This document shows positions 1 through 11,800 of a stretch of DNA of 64,000 bases, one piece after another; positions within the stretch are counted from its first letter, which is position 1; each line of letters begins with the position of its first letter. Source of the stretch: Platycnemis pennipes (taxonomy: Eukaryota; Arthropoda; Insecta; Odonata; Platycnemididae); the NCBI GenBank assembly GCA_933228895.1, contig OW121852.1:60182872-60246871 (forward strand), read 5' to 3'. The translations under genes were made by a program, and so were the position numbers. Under the pieces are notes generated by a model. That model was given only the letters and a program-made list of their open reading frames with translations. It had not been told where the DNA came from and did not search any database.

Positions 1-1505
1 ACACGAGAGAATATTAGTTCCCAACTTATGCCATCATAAAACACATATTTGGAGAAATTTGAAGAAGAAATCAAACACAGTATGTTTTCTGAGAATTTCT
101 AGGCGTTGAAAGATATATATAACGAAATAATGACAGTTTAATTCGTTATCCACATGGATTTAACAATGATCGTGTTGATTAAAACTATGTGTTAAAACGA
201 AGTCAACTTTTATTATTTCATTATGAATCGTTTCCACAAAGTTACCACAGATGCCTCCTATCGATTTTATTGAAAAACGCATACTGAAGCTTAAGTCTTG
301 GCATCACTCTCTTCTAAGCGCGTTTGAAAGCACAAGATTATATCAATCAAATGTCAAATTTGCTGTGAATGAGGCAAATAATTATAATAACACTCCTGAA
401 TACTAATCACTTGTATAAAAAAAACGGAAAATGAAGAAATCTTTGGTGACAGCAAATGAATGTTTACTCCATCAGGAAGTAAAGAAAGATGAGTAAAAGT
501 AAAATGCTATGACGCTGTAGCTTTTAGATGAAAATTATAGAGACATGCTTTAAACTTAAGTTCCATCATGGCATAGTATATTACAAGAATAAAAAAATAT
601 ATTACAGGACGACTTGTAAAAAAATCGAGATCTAAGTATTCTGGATATGTACAGGGTTAGAGGTCTCCTTTAGCCTCATAGAATTCTTGAGATCTAGCCA
701 AACTGGATCACACAAATAAAATAAGAAAAATAGACTCAATCCCTGAAAGATTCACACAGTCATACATCCTTCCTCGATAATTCACGACCGTAACCACGCC
801 ATGGCCATTGCAATGTGGCTTCATAGAAAGACTTCCATGCCTTAGTGCATTCGTAAACACGACACATAAACAGATTAATGTAGACTGAACCGAAGTTACC
901 ACATGATTACGATAGGTGACGTCCATTTTTTTGCTCATTTTATTTGCCTGCATGGCCCATTAATTCAATGGGGTCGTTTACCATATTTTTTTATTGCCGA
1001 ATCTGATAGAGTTTGTAAAATAAAAAGACCCGTATTTTTCCGTTTTTTTGATCCGTCAATTACTTCTCGAGTTATAAGCGGCGAAAAACTGATGTTTTTA
1101 ACCCTCTCGGAAAAGTGGGCGTGGTGCAACCTCTGACGTATTCGACTTCGTCCAATTACAACTGAGCCCGCGAAGCTACTTTGCCTTATCGCAATGGGGG
1201 GACACAGCTGACTCTGCCAATTGGAGCAGTTGCGACAGCATCTATGCGAGCAGACCTTCCCATACCCCCCCTTCACTCCCTTCCCCTCCCCTGAAAGCAG
1301 TCAAGGACGGGAGGAAAATGACGTCCATGTTATCAAAGCAGCTTTTTCGGCGGGCGTCACCTTTTGCTTATTTTAATTTTCGATTTATGAGTGAATGGTT
1401 GTGGTTAGAAGATTAATTTTTTCACTAAAATTCTTTTCTCATTTTCATCTAACGATTTCGTGTACAAAATTGCGATTTCGCTTCCGAGTAAATGCCCCCA
1501 TTATA
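1..1505. other. No recognisable feature
   Basis: AT-rich DNA with no open frame that looks like a protein. A locally GC-richer patch lies around 1100-1330, with short overlapping frames on both strands, as expected from base composition alone. Confidence 0.5.
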
Positions 1506-2330
1506 CATCATCATCAGCGGTCAAAAATCCTAAGAATGGTTTGACATAGCTCCTCATTCGTGTGTCCTATCAGCTAGTCTCTACATATTCACGAAATTCA
1601 CTTCTCTTTCATATCACTCACTAATTGCTCTATATATCCCATTCGAGGCCTTCCTTTGTCATTATTCCCATTCGCTTGTCCCTCGGAGATTGTCTTCATC
1701 AGTCGTTCATGTCTCAAAATATGGTCTATTATATCGTCCCTTCTTCTCCTTAAAATTTTCAGAAGACTTCATTTCTCCCACTTTCCTCATCACTTAATGG
1801 TTTTTCACACGGTCAATCTATTTTATACTCATCTTTCTTTGATATCACCAGATTTAGAATGCTTCCAGGCCTGATTTCTCTGCTGCTGTAATCGTTCAGG
1901 CATCACTTCTATAGAGAAGAACGCTCCAGCTGGAAGTTTTCATGAATTTCCCATAATTCTGATTTTGTACATATTTCCAACCACACCTACATTGTTCTCA
2001 TGGTAGAATGCCGTATTTCTAATGCCTACTATTTCCACTTGCTTCGTCCAATTCTGGTTACTCGGCTTCCCAGACTCATTCACCGCCCCTAGCTTTTGTT
2101 AACCTGGTCGCCTTTTATTACCTTGGCCTCTTCTCTTCTACTTCATCTTACTTGCATTACTGCATACCTTATCTCCAATTACTGCTGTACCATTATTGGT
2201 ATACTACTGTAAACGATTATAGTGTGTAATTTATTACAATTATGCTATAATATCTTTGTTTTCTTTTTCATTGATTTTCATCTGATATTTGGCCAATCGC
2301 TTTTCCATCAGTGCTAGAGTAATTTTTACG
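1506..2330 (-). mobile_element. LINE-A (RTE-like non-LTR retrotransposon), decayed 3' fragment
   Basis: The low-coordinate edge is a CAT repeat followed by the 3'-UTR block around 1520-1545 that recurs in the other LINE-A copies. Read on the minus strand, the next region matches the C-terminal part of the pol protein: the stretch corresponding to 'HILRH.GLMKTI' is recognisable near 1690-1720. Near 2260-2310 the minus strand reads like 'MEKRLAKYQMKIN', the region after the RT palm that is also readable in the 53.8-kb copy. Frameshifts and stops are frequent, so this is an old dead copy. It is 5' truncated before the endonuclease and palm. Confidence 0.8.
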
Positions 2331-2334
2331 TTTT

Positions 2335-4350
2335 AGTAGTATTTCTCACGTATCTACTTGTAAGCCGGGTTAAAGATGAATATTGTAGCAACAATTCCGT
2401 ATGGCATTAATATTAATCACTAACTCAGTAGAATTGTAAACATTAGTCCTAGTTCGCCGATTGTAAGCTCCGTGCCACAAACTCTCAAGGTGATTAGATG
2501 GTAACTCAGCATATGCATATTAATTTTTACCTACAGGTAGGCTGAACGATCTACTCGAAAAACAGAATACAAACTACTGAAAGAAATTGATCATCACGGG
2601 ACGCAGGAAAGAAGCGTAAGCCTTCTTCATCCATCAAAGCTAAAAACCTCTCATTAACCACCGTTAAGCAATCGTTTCGGTCAAAATATTTACCTTAAGT
2701 AATTAATGGCGCCAAGAAAGGAGAAGGCATTAATTCTCTCAGCCTTCGTAATCCACTTCGTTCGGGCGAAATGGCTCATGAGCCACTTCCGATCTCGTAC
2801 GCGCACCCGAGAGTAAAACTTATATACACACTAGTAGAGCTCCAGTCAGTGGTGGTGCTCAGAGCGTCCAGTGCCCTTAAAGAAGCGCCTACTTTTTATT
2901 TTCGAAAAAGAAAGCTGTTTGATATCTTATTTTTTCTCCGGAGGCTTGAGATGACGGCTGTAAATGGCATTCGCCGTCTTAAACATTAGCGGCATAAATC
3001 TTAGGTAAAACAATCACCGATTGAACAAAAAGAGCAAGGAGTGAGACTTCTCAACGTACGATCACGAAGCGACTTAATGCTTGGCGATTCGTTTAAAAAT
3101 TCAAATAACCTGTTCTTTCATTTTCTTTTTTTAAAACGGAGGTCTGCATGAGATTGCGGTTGATACGAGAGCCTCCTGAAACGAACGAAAAAAAAAGAAT
3201 TGGAAGAAAACATAGGAGAATTTAAGTCTCTCTCTCTCTCTTCCCCTCCTCGCTCTGTTAAACTGCTGCTTCGAGAAAAACAAACACTGCTCCTTCCGCA
3301 CGGTCTCAATCATTCTTATTAATCACGCCTCTAATAAATGCCCGACCCGTTTTCTCGACGAAAAATCGATTTTAAATTGGTCTCGAGACCTCGTGGCGAC
3401 ATAACCGACTGCATATTTACGAGGAAATAACTAATGTTTGTCTGATGGCGCCCGTCTGGGTAGACTCCGGAAATGTATTCCACTCGTAACGTACTATTAA
3501 GATGGGATAATGGTCCATCCAGAAGGCAATGGTGGCTTTTTTTCCCTGCATGGCAGCGTGATGGAAAGCGATCACTTTTACGACTATCCCGTACTGAAGA
3601 CAATGAAGAGATTAAACGAAAAATGACTGCTCGGGCCTTCGATCGTTCGAATAGGCTGATTTATAAGCGCCAATAAATTAGCCATTCTGCACTTAACTTC
3701 CGCAAGAGTGCAGGTAGAAAATATGCCAAGGAGTAGCACTAAAATAATTTTTAACAAATACATTGAGCTGCATTAATTATGAATGAAAGGAATTTTCTCC
3801 ATTGTGAAATTTTCATTGCTCTTTCCACCAACTCTACGAATGTTTTGTTACAAAATCAACCTAAATAGATAAGTGCTCGATTACAGCCAAATCCTAATAG
3901 ATTGTGGCTCCTTTTAAGTTTAAGCGTTGTAATCGAAACAAAATAAATAAAATCGAAACAAATGTGTATACAAAAACTAGAGAAGTACTCGTTCTAGATG
4001 TATTCGGATTTTGTTTTTGGTCCTAAGTTTATAATTGAATAACAGTAAACTGAAAAAGATAATTCATTTTACATCAAACTACAGGACTTTTTACGTCCAC
4101 GAGCGAAGCCAAAAAAAGACATCGACATAAGACCGAATGCAAGCATAATAAAACAAATAACTTTTATTGTCCTAACGATCAGTGAATTCTCACCCATGCG
4201 ATCGCATATAAATACATTAATCAAAGTCACGTGATAATCCAAGCACGAGGCACCCCCTGCATGCGGCGGGCAACACCAAATCGAGTTTTTCTGTAGTTAC
4301 ATGGGGAGGCGACCAACAGCTAAGGTCACTTGCGCCATTTAGGATAGGTG
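2335..4350. other. No recognisable feature
   Basis: Nothing protein-like is visible. A short pyrimidine run with alternating TC lies at about 3224-3250. The two short minus-strand frames at 3118-3313 are read through this low-complexity patch and are not credible genes. Confidence 0.5.
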
Positions 4351-4352
4351 GA

Positions 4353-4435
4353 TATTAGGATGGAGGAAGGAATTTTTAATTGAACGGAGGTAGGGTGGAA
4401 AGAAACCCAGCCCCGGCATTAGATTCCTCTCTTGC
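4353..4435 (-). mobile_element. SINE-1 body fragment
   Basis: Read on the minus strand, 4380-4432 contains the conserved SINE-1 middle motif 'ctaatgccg' followed by 'gggtttctttccaccct'. The same block is found in the fuller copies at 22.4, 43.4 and 50.1 kb. The tRNA-like head is missing. The fragment ends just before the direct repeat that flanks the neighbouring fold-back element. Confidence 0.6.
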
Positions 4436-4497
4436 CAAGTTTCATAGTTCATCGAAGAAATACCCTCAGGCGTTACTTTGTGTAATGGAAACAAGAT

Positions 4498-4571
4498 GAA
4501 AATAAAAATGACTTGGTATATTCCACACCTTTTATTGCGACTACCGACCGCAGTTTCGACGGCTAGAGCGT
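4498..4571 (+). repeat. Left inverted arm of fold-back element
   Basis: The reverse complement of 4597-4670 at about 89% identity (66 of 74 positions, counted by eye). The most conserved part is the outer half (4498-4538). Confidence 0.85.
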
Positions 4572-4596
4572 CATTATCAAGGCAACCATATAGTGA

Positions 4597-4670
4597 ACGC
4601 TCTAGCCTTCGAAACCACCATCGGTTGTTGCAATAAAAGGTGTGGAATATACCAAGTAATTTTTATTTTC
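4597..4670 (-). repeat. Right inverted arm of fold-back element
   Basis: Pairs with 4498-4571. Transcribed as RNA, the pair would form a long hairpin with a 25-nt loop. Confidence 0.85.
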
Positions 4671-4751
4671 TTCATAGTTCATGTTTTCATAGCCATCCTA
4701 TTGATGGAGTACTGTACACGAAGTATCCTCGACAAAGTATTTTTTGGTAGG

Positions 4752-4836
4752 GACCGATATGACAATGAAACATCGGACACAGCCGGGATCTGGACCAGAG
4801 CACTTTGACTGTGAGGCCAGTAGCCACCAAACCAAC
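4752..4836 (-). mobile_element. SINE-2 copy, decayed
   Basis: On the minus strand a tRNA-like head is followed by a degenerate B box around 4785-4800 and the tail motif 'cgatgtttcattg' (about 4762-4776). The tail motif is shared with the copy at 20.5 kb. The A-box half is poorly preserved. Confidence 0.5.
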
Positions 4837-4839
4837 AGA

Positions 4840-5935
4840 ATCCACACCAAACCCAGCTCATGGCTAACATCTTGATGACAATACGGCATACTAACTATAA
4901 AGTAAAATGCTAACTCCCATTGATAGAGTGATATTCTGCATGCATAGGTAGTTTCATTGGCCACATCAACTCTCACCAGCCACTTTACTTACGTTATTTC
5001 TCACTTAAGAACCTTTTCGCTATAGAATCAAACACCTTTCCTTTTCTTCCCTCTCTATCTGTAGCTTAGTGTTCTATCCTCAATAAAGACCTTTGGTACA
5101 CCATCTTCTCTATTCTAGCTCCATCCACCAATTCATTCCTCTGCGTAGTTCTTTCAGCAAGTGACTTTTCTACCCCATAAAAAACGCAGTCAAGGATAAG
5201 ACTAAATGGAAGAAAATATACTAACATGCTAACAAATAAGTTAATTCTAATCTGAAAAGAGATTTTAAGTGCATTACATTCGTTTCTGGAACTCAAAATA
5301 TACATCTTACTTGATAATTTGTAATGAAATTCATTCGAATCCAAGGGGGTTTCAGAGAAAAACCTTTGCTCGAATAATAATGACAATATTAATCTTCAAT
5401 CAACCATAAAAGCGTCTTACGCATATCCAAAAACCCTCAATTTTTATCAACACTGAATAGGCTTTAATATTTGTTACAACAATAATTTACATCGGAATAA
5501 TCCAGGCAAAATCCGCTCTATTTTAAAATTGGTTCTACCGTGTCCATAACTTCTATACCTGTGCACCAAAACAAATTTATTTTCTTAGCGAGCTTTTCAC
5601 TATCGACAAATCAAAAAAACTCCCTAGTTAGGCTCGCTTGAACACAGGAAAGGAACACAACGGATCTCATTTCAAAAATTAAGAATGTCTCAAGGACTAC
5701 AACAAATATTCAGTACAACCCCTTGTTTAACACAGCGATGGAAGCACGGAGGTACTCATATCGCTGGCAGAGAAGTAATAATATTCAGATGGATAATCGA
5801 AAATACCGCAAGGCAAGGGAAAACGCCTACTTGCGCCATTTTCAAATCTCTTTGCACCATTTAGGCGTATCTAGTATTTTATTTATTTCTATTTAGCATA
5901 TAAATATGGCACCATAGATACGTACCAAGGCAGAG
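4840..5935. other. No recognisable feature
   Basis: AT-rich sequence. The 106-residue minus-strand frame at 5066-5386 contains no motif I recognise and has no repeat support, so I treat it as chance. Confidence 0.45.
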
Positions 5936-6092
5936 GTGTGAATTTTTCATGAAACGAAGGAAGGGTGTAACCAGGGGTCGAAATTAGCCTTTTCTTATGA
6001 GGGTTCCACGTCTTTAACTGCCTATCTGTCAGACGAAATGTAGCACTTGAGGCGCACTCCACACAATTACAGAAAAAGAAAGCGATTTATCT
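5936..6092 (-). mobile_element. SINE-1 body, tRNA head missing
   Basis: The minus strand reads through the SINE-1 middle region in order: a 'tgtggagtgc' block near 6055, 'ctgacagat' near 6030, then 'ggctaatttcgac' near 5975-5990 and the pyrimidine-rich stretch ending near 5945. The order and spacing match the copy at 43.2 kb. It is diverged, with several indels. Confidence 0.65.
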
Positions 6093-6261
6093 TAGAAAAA
6101 TCTCTGGCACTTACGGAATTGAAACCTGGGCGCTATAAATGGAAGCCCAATATTTAATTACCACATAAACCCAATCCCAATGGAATATATGGGATTATAA
6201 TTATGTTCTTAATAGCTTTACCCTCAATAAATAGGAGGTACGACCATGAACTAAAGTTATT

Positions 6262-6502
6262 AATGTTGTAATGAATAGGCGGATATTCAGGCAGAGGCAG
6301 GAATCACAGGGAATGTAGAAAAGGTATAAAGAAACTCGGCATACGTCACTTCCAACGAACGGAATAATGATTCTGAAGCGATATCCACAAAGCATTGAAT
6401 TACGGAGTAATATACCACTGAAAAATCTCCCCCTCTGTCGGGATTCATACCCTAGCCCTCGGAATGGAAAGCCAGAACGCTGTCCATCACACCGATCTGA
6501 TC
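6262..6502 (-). mobile_element. SINE-1 copy, nearly full length
   Basis: On the minus strand the A-box region is at about 6475-6500 and the B-box-like 'gggtatgaatcccga' at about 6439-6456. The middle region ('aatgctttgtggatatcgctt', 6375-6395) and the body down to about 6280 follow. The middle region is closest to the subtype at 28.7 kb, which also carries a 'tgctttgtgaatatc' block. No clear target duplication was found. Confidence 0.65.
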
Positions 6503-6504
6503 CC

Positions 6505-8150
6505 AAAACAGAATAGGGAAAGGGGTTTTAGAGTAGGTACTAGGGATGTCAACCTTGGCAAACCCTCACCGTTCTCCTTCCGTTCCTCCTCGGGTCCAGA
6601 AGAATCTCGTCGCCCTTCCAACGAACGCCCTATGGCGCGGGTTATTGAGTTGCAAATGAGGGATCCGAAGACGGGCAACGGCGCAGATTTAGGGGAGGAA
6701 AGAGGGTGAGGTGGTTGGGGAAACTTATGCGGGGGAGCGGATTCCTCAAACAACCCGCGCACAACAGACACCAACCTCAACAGCCCCCCCGAGACCTTCC
6801 GTAAGTTTGTGAGGTTAAGCCGTATTCCGAGATGGGGATGAAAGCGAACGCTTTAATGGGTGTGGGGAGATTTGTGTAGGAAGAGGGGAACTCTTCAGGA
6901 CATGGAGATTACAGAGGTTACGGAGGGAGAGAGTCAAAGGTTGAGCATCAAACACCTCGCGAAGTTAGCCATTAGTTTGTAATCGAAGTCACTCGGAAGA
7001 TAATTGTTTTGGACAGTTAATATAGATTTAGCCTTCTTTGCACATTTGCATGATCACTCTAAGCGAAAACCTTTTTCTCCTGGTGCCTGGCATGCAACGG
7101 GTAATATTTGAACAAACAGATCTGGGTAGTGTGTCCCACAGATTGATAGCTAGTCTTTATAAACTGTACAGAGCGTGAAACTATTAATAAATAATAATAA
7201 AAAATTTCTTCGGCGAATTCAATGCAACATTCTGAAGCGACTACAATGCAGATTTTAGAAATGTAGTAATTACCTACAGTATAACTAACATCATAACCAG
7301 GGACGAAACCAGGGGGAAGCTTCTGGGGCTTCAGCCCCCACCCCCGAAATGTTTTCCCAATAATTTTGTTGCTCCGATTTTAACTGGGTACGATAATCCG
7401 GATTACATTGCGTATAATTCAAGGGGCAAGTGTCTTGAAACATGATCACTAGTTTGATGCATGTGTGTGGTTAGATAATAATTGTTCTTTTCGATCTAAA
7501 ATGTATTCATGCGTTGAACTTCTGTTCAGGGGCCGATCAAATTAACTGCTTCATAACAAGGTAAGCAAGCTGTGAGCTTTACCAGTGAGAAGAGATAGGA
7601 ATAGGCACTGTGAAATGAAATATCAAGCACTGAAAATTAAGGGAAGAGATTTGTAACATGTCGGCACCGAACGTGCAAAGCTGATTTGTTTCAAATTACG
7701 CTACACTACACTTAGCCACCCCGAAGCAAATTTCTGCCTACGTGCCTGATCACAACCAGTATTGTGGCTACAAACAACAGGATTTTTCCTTGTCATATAA
7801 ACATCCTCACGAGGATTTATTTTGCTATCGCTCATACCACTGTGGTGGCTTGCATGGCGCTCTGCAAATATATGTAAGATACAACATGCGTGGATCAAAC
7901 AAATTTCGGATCATTGAATCTTTAAAAAAAATCAAAATGCGTGGACTCAGGACGCTGACTGCAGAAGAGTAGACATCAAAAACTAATGTACCTTGGATAT
8001 TTTCGGCCGAAATGAGATTAACAAAGTGGTGATGTCCTAATAAATAATCATATTCTAGAGATAGCGCGGCACATTTTACGTAAAATGACCAATGCGCAAC
8101 GGCCAATACTTAACACTAAATAAAGCAGATTCTACGGATTAAATATGAAG
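6505..8150. other. Mostly unassigned; short GC-rich patch and a G/C hairpin
   Basis: At 6540-6800 the DNA is GC-richer, with opposed open frames (6464-6709 plus, 6487-6780 minus). Neither has a recognisable domain. At 7325-7338 a perfect 6-bp hairpin (GGGGCT / AGCCCC) is followed by a C run. It lies in a G/C-rich block (7305-7350) of the kind seen in dispersed arthropod repeats. Nothing else was recognised. Confidence 0.4.
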
Positions 8151-8155
8151 ATTCG

Positions 8156-8245
8156 GCTGTATGACACAGGCCGGTAACGCACCGCCCTGGAAAATTCTAA
8201 GGTCGAGGGTTCAAGCACCGCTTCGGATGGAAGAATTGCCTCGGG
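8156..8245 (+). repeat. tRNA-like SINE head, diverged
   Basis: A possible A box at about 8173-8190 ('gtaacgcaccgcc') is followed about 30 nt later by 'gagggttcaagcacc' (8204-8218), a B-box variant. No acceptor-stem pairing is visible, so this is a SINE fragment rather than a tRNA gene. Confidence 0.4.
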
Positions 8246-8299
8246 TTTAAGTTAAAGTTGGACAGCGAGGTATAACGCATGCACCCAAATGCAGAAATG

Positions 8300-8560
8300 T
8301 ACTACTGTTATGATGGACAGATCTTGTTACTAACAAGGAAGTTCTCAGAAGAGTGGAGATGACAAAAATTCTGAAGGTAGGTCTGAATAACCGATTCGGA
8401 TGAATGCTGGGGTATGATGGTAGCATGAAAACCACTGTCATCATGATTATGGTGCCTTCGAGGGTAATATGAGTTTGGAAAAGGAATGGGAACAGCTGCA
8501 AAGAAAGAACTAGAAAGAAATGTACCATATCAAGAAGTGAATTAGCAAAGAGAGAAAAAT
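8300..8560 (+). mobile_element. LINE-A C-terminal remnant, very decayed
   Basis: In one frame the plus strand reads 'TDLVTNKEVLRRVE' (about 8309-8359). Near 8425-8450 comes a match to 'DGSMKTTV', corresponding to the conserved 'NGLMKTIVEG' of LINE-A. Downstream the frame is broken. The order and spacing agree with the 53.8-kb copy, but identity is low. The overlapping 93-residue minus frame is its antisense shadow. Confidence 0.55.
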
Positions 8561-8564
8561 TATA

Positions 8565-11330
8565 TTGATAATAAGTTTGCTAAGACAAAAATCAAATGTA
8601 GATCCGTGCATAATCAGTCTTACAATTCATGCCTAGCAGCGATGAAGGTTAATTCTGGTAATGCACAATTACGTAACCCTCCAATGTGTTCGGAGAATGA
8701 GTCCAATAGTACTCCAATAGTAGCATAATACTCCGGAACAGAGAACGATTCGTTTTACCGTCTTTGAATAGGTTATATGAAAGCGATATCGAACGAGTTT
8801 ATGAAAGGTACCCTTATGGCAGTACTAATACACTGAATGCATCAAGCTCCAATGCAGGGGACGATAAGGAACCATTCATTCGAACGGCTGAAAACAAATG
8901 AAACTATAATGCGCGCGTCGCTAAATAAACGAGGCACTTTTAATTGAGGATGTCATTCATACTCCATCGATCATCAAATCACATCCGCATTCGCCTAACC
9001 GAAGATGTCGAGGAATGGCATGCCATCAAGGAAGAGAGGGGACGAAGTGGATAAGGATGCCGAGCATAATGAGGCATGGGGCATTCTACACCGACCCAAA
9101 CTCTCGCGCACAGCACCACATTTATTTTAATGCCCTCATCAAAACCGAAACCATCCCTCCGTATCACATAACGGCTCTAACGGATCCAATGCGCGCGTGT
9201 CGTGGCCATAATAAACGACGGAGAATGGAAACCGCAGTAACTTGGTTCGGTATTCTGCCGGTTAGTGTTTTGATTTAGGTCTTCCCACTCAGCTCAACAC
9301 ACTCCACCCACTTCTCTTGAATGCTTCCTTTACTGCATACTTTCTCCGCACGGATAAGAAAACTTTCTGCCTCATTCCTTAACAATTTTTAAGATGCTAG
9401 GGCTTTTACCATTTAAGCATCTGTATGTATACAAGGTTTTGAGATTACTTTTATATGCAATTGCAATGTGCCAAAAACGAATCAAAACCACACCATTTTA
9501 CCCTTAAAAACAATTTTTGTTACGTCGCGCAGAAGCCCTGCTTAACATTATATACACGTTGTTTCCATTATATAGGGCCAAAGGCATTTAATGCGTAGGA
9601 ATGTCAAGACTGCAAAGAATTTTAGTGTATTCTTAAGTTGTTTAAAACCACGGCTACCATGCATATTAAATGCAAATTGCTTCTTATCCTAAAATTAGTT
9701 CTTATTGATATCCCAATTTTACGCATTTGTCTGTACTGTGTTCTATGGAAAGTCTTTCCTAAAGTTATATATCTGTATGTATGGTGCTATGTGGAAGGTA
9801 TCCATGTCTGTGCAAGTTTTATGTTGGAGGCAATTGTAAGCTGGGTAAAAAGTAGTGCATTTTTCTTTTTTGAAGGTGTCCCCACCTTCAGGCTGATTGC
9901 TTTGGGGAAGTTCCAAATTAGCTTTCATTGAGTGAGTTTGTATTAAAATATGTTTTCTTTCTTTTTTACGGAGCAATACATTTCTATTCCTATATTTAAT
10001 TAAATCTGCAGTTGAAATAAGGCATATTCTTTTCCTTTCTTTCCTTAGCATTCGATCTACTATTATGAACTTCACAGTTCGATCCCGTCTGTTAACAGTC
10101 TCGAACAACCAACAATTTCTTCCCCCACCTACTTTAAACACTTCCTTTTTACCCTTATCTGACCAACGCACTTCCTTCACTCTCCTCCTAAAACCACATT
10201 TCAGAAACTCCTATATTTTTTAACTCATGCCCCCGGACCCATTCCTCGTTTCAAGTCTAGAACGCTTCTCATGCCCCGTATCAATACCTACTAGAAATTT
10301 AATATTTTAGAAAATGAAGCGAGCTGAGTGCCCTTACACATTAGCGTAGAATATCTGCCGTATCCGCCTTTTCCAAGGGGTGCTAAAAGACTCTCATAGT
10401 TCATGTTATTCTTACTTGTACTGTTTAGGTCACATGTAATTTTCAGTGATATTTTCAATCTACTCCAAGCTTTTATGTGAAACATGCATTAATTAATCCC
10501 AGCTAAATCTGTCAGACTTTCTTGAAGCCAAAGAAGCACATAAAATGTAATAAAACCCCAAAAACATCTTTCTACTAAAGTACTCATTAAAGCCTGATTT
10601 ACTCTGATTTTCACTATAGTCGGAAAAATAGTTGTAACTATATCCGAAAAAGGACGAAAGAACTATTCCTTTGATGCATTCAGTTGTATTTATCATCTCG
10701 ATACTAGACTCAAGAAATCTCCGTCGAATAATTTACCGAGTAAAAGAATGGCGCTGAAATTAAGTGATGTCCGCGCTAAAGTTTGCCGAATTGAGAGAAG
10801 TTGCCCAGGACCATAATACTTGAGAGAAATTGATAGGTAAGGAGACCTGAAATTTATTAGGAAAAGGGATTAGTTGAATTTCTAAAGGGAAACTCAGTTT
10901 GTCCTCATCGACGGTCAAGAGGAAAGGGAAGAAAACAATAAATGTGAAAATAGAGGAATATTTTTTTTCAAGCCTGGGAAATGAAAGAGTGAGAAGGAAC
11001 GTAAGAAGAATTTAATTCAGTTAATTTTGGATCCGCCATCCTCCGTCCGCGTTTATGAACTATGAGAGGCCTCCCTCGGAAAGGGCGTATGCGGCAAAAT
11101 ATTTCACGCTAATATGCAAGGGAGAGCGAAAAAAAGTTATCCCTAAGGGCAGAGGTTTGATTAAAAATAACAAAATTAAGTGTCTTTCGATGGAAAAGAT
11201 ATTTTCCATTACGTGAAGAAAAGCTGCTCCACATTTAAGTGTTAAAAAAATAATACGGCAGTGGACGTTAAAAGTAGGCCTGCATAATTTTTCGTTTATT
11301 ACGCAAGTGAACAAAGTGACGACAAAGATA
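8565..11330. other. No recognisable feature
   Basis: Includes a 145-residue minus-strand frame (9743-10180) rich in Lys and Arg in its N-terminal half. It has no recognisable domain and no repeat partner in the window. I do not call it a gene, but it is the longest non-repeat frame in this part. The remaining sequence is AT-rich and unassigned. Confidence 0.4.
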
Positions 11331-11334
11331 CCAT

Positions 11335-11800
11335 TATTATTATTAGTATTCTACCGGTGAAGGTAGGTTTAAATGGACATTTAATTCTTCCCACCCCCTA
11401 AATTTCTCACGATGTCCCTCTTCAGCCCCTCATACCTCCTGCCACCCATCATTAGATCCAAGCTACCCGTTCTTATCCTCCCTCTTCCCCGCTTACCCAA
11501 CGCTCTTCCCTCGATCACCTCCTTCAAAACACCATCCCCTTTTATTACCTTTTCCATCCACACCCTCTGCCATCTCCTAATTTCATCTATCAAATTTCTT
11601 TCCTCTCCTACCAATTCTAGCACTTCATCGTTCGTTTTCCTTTCGACCCACTTTACTTTCTCCATCCTTCTCCACACCCACATCTCAAAAGCCCTAAGTC
11701 TATTTTCGTCTTCTTTTCGCAAAGCCCACGTTTCCGCTCCATATAGTGCAACGCTCATTATTAAACTTTTCATACTTAGAAAAACATTTTAAGACTCTCT
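11335..11800 (-). mobile_element. LINE-B (non-LTR retrotransposon) 3' end
   Basis: The minus strand carries an open C-terminal pol fragment followed by a short 3' UTR (about 11340-11400). It ends at a (TAA)n-like simple repeat (11333-11346). The UTR block 'ctaccggtgaaggtaggttt' (plus-strand view, 11351-11370) recurs in diverged form at 40.6 kb. The tail repeat and protein sequence both differ from LINE-A. The copy is truncated at its 5' side near 11800, before the RT palm. Confidence 0.8.
11381..11773 (-). pseudogene. LINE-B pol C-terminal fragment, open for 130 residues
   Basis: The fragment is uninterrupted from 11773 to 11381. Near its N-terminal end is 'SVALYGAETWALRKED', then 'LRAFEMWVWRRMEKVKWVER' (about residues 27-46), the conserved post-palm region of many non-LTR RT proteins, where a 'Y(G)AETW' motif is followed by a 'RRM' helix. 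Next come 'NDEVLELVGEER' and a basic 'GKRGRGRIR' near residue 95. LINE-A has the same order but different sequence (for example 'HILRHNGLMKTIVEGKV'). This is the youngest-looking coding remnant of LINE-B here, because it has no internal stop. It lacks the palm and endonuclease, so it cannot be functional alone. Confidence 0.75.

Larger units (their letters stand above)
4453..4670. mobile_element. Fold-back element (inverted dimer) with 12-bp flanking direct repeat
   Basis: Two 74-bp arms, 4498-4571 and 4597-4670, are reverse complements with 8 mismatches and no gap, around a 25-nt spacer. The 12-mer 'ttcatagttcat' occurs at 4441-4452 and again at 4671-4682, directly abutting the end of the right arm. 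This is what a target-site duplication around an insertion of 4453-4670 would look like, with 45 bp of extra sequence before the left arm. Each arm, read outward, carries a 'TCGAAAC'-type motif, then 'aataaaaggtgtgg' and 'accaagt'. The same order appears in the fold-back at 39.9 kb. The arrangement resembles hammerhead-bearing ends of Penelope-like elements, but that family assignment is inference. Confidence 0.7.

Noticed and set aside
9743..10180. 145-residue minus-strand frame as a gene
   Set aside because: Lys/Arg-rich start but no domain, no repeat partner and no supporting signals. Left as unassigned.
11412..11792. 126-residue plus-strand frame
   Set aside because: Antisense shadow of the LINE-B C-terminal fragment on the minus strand.
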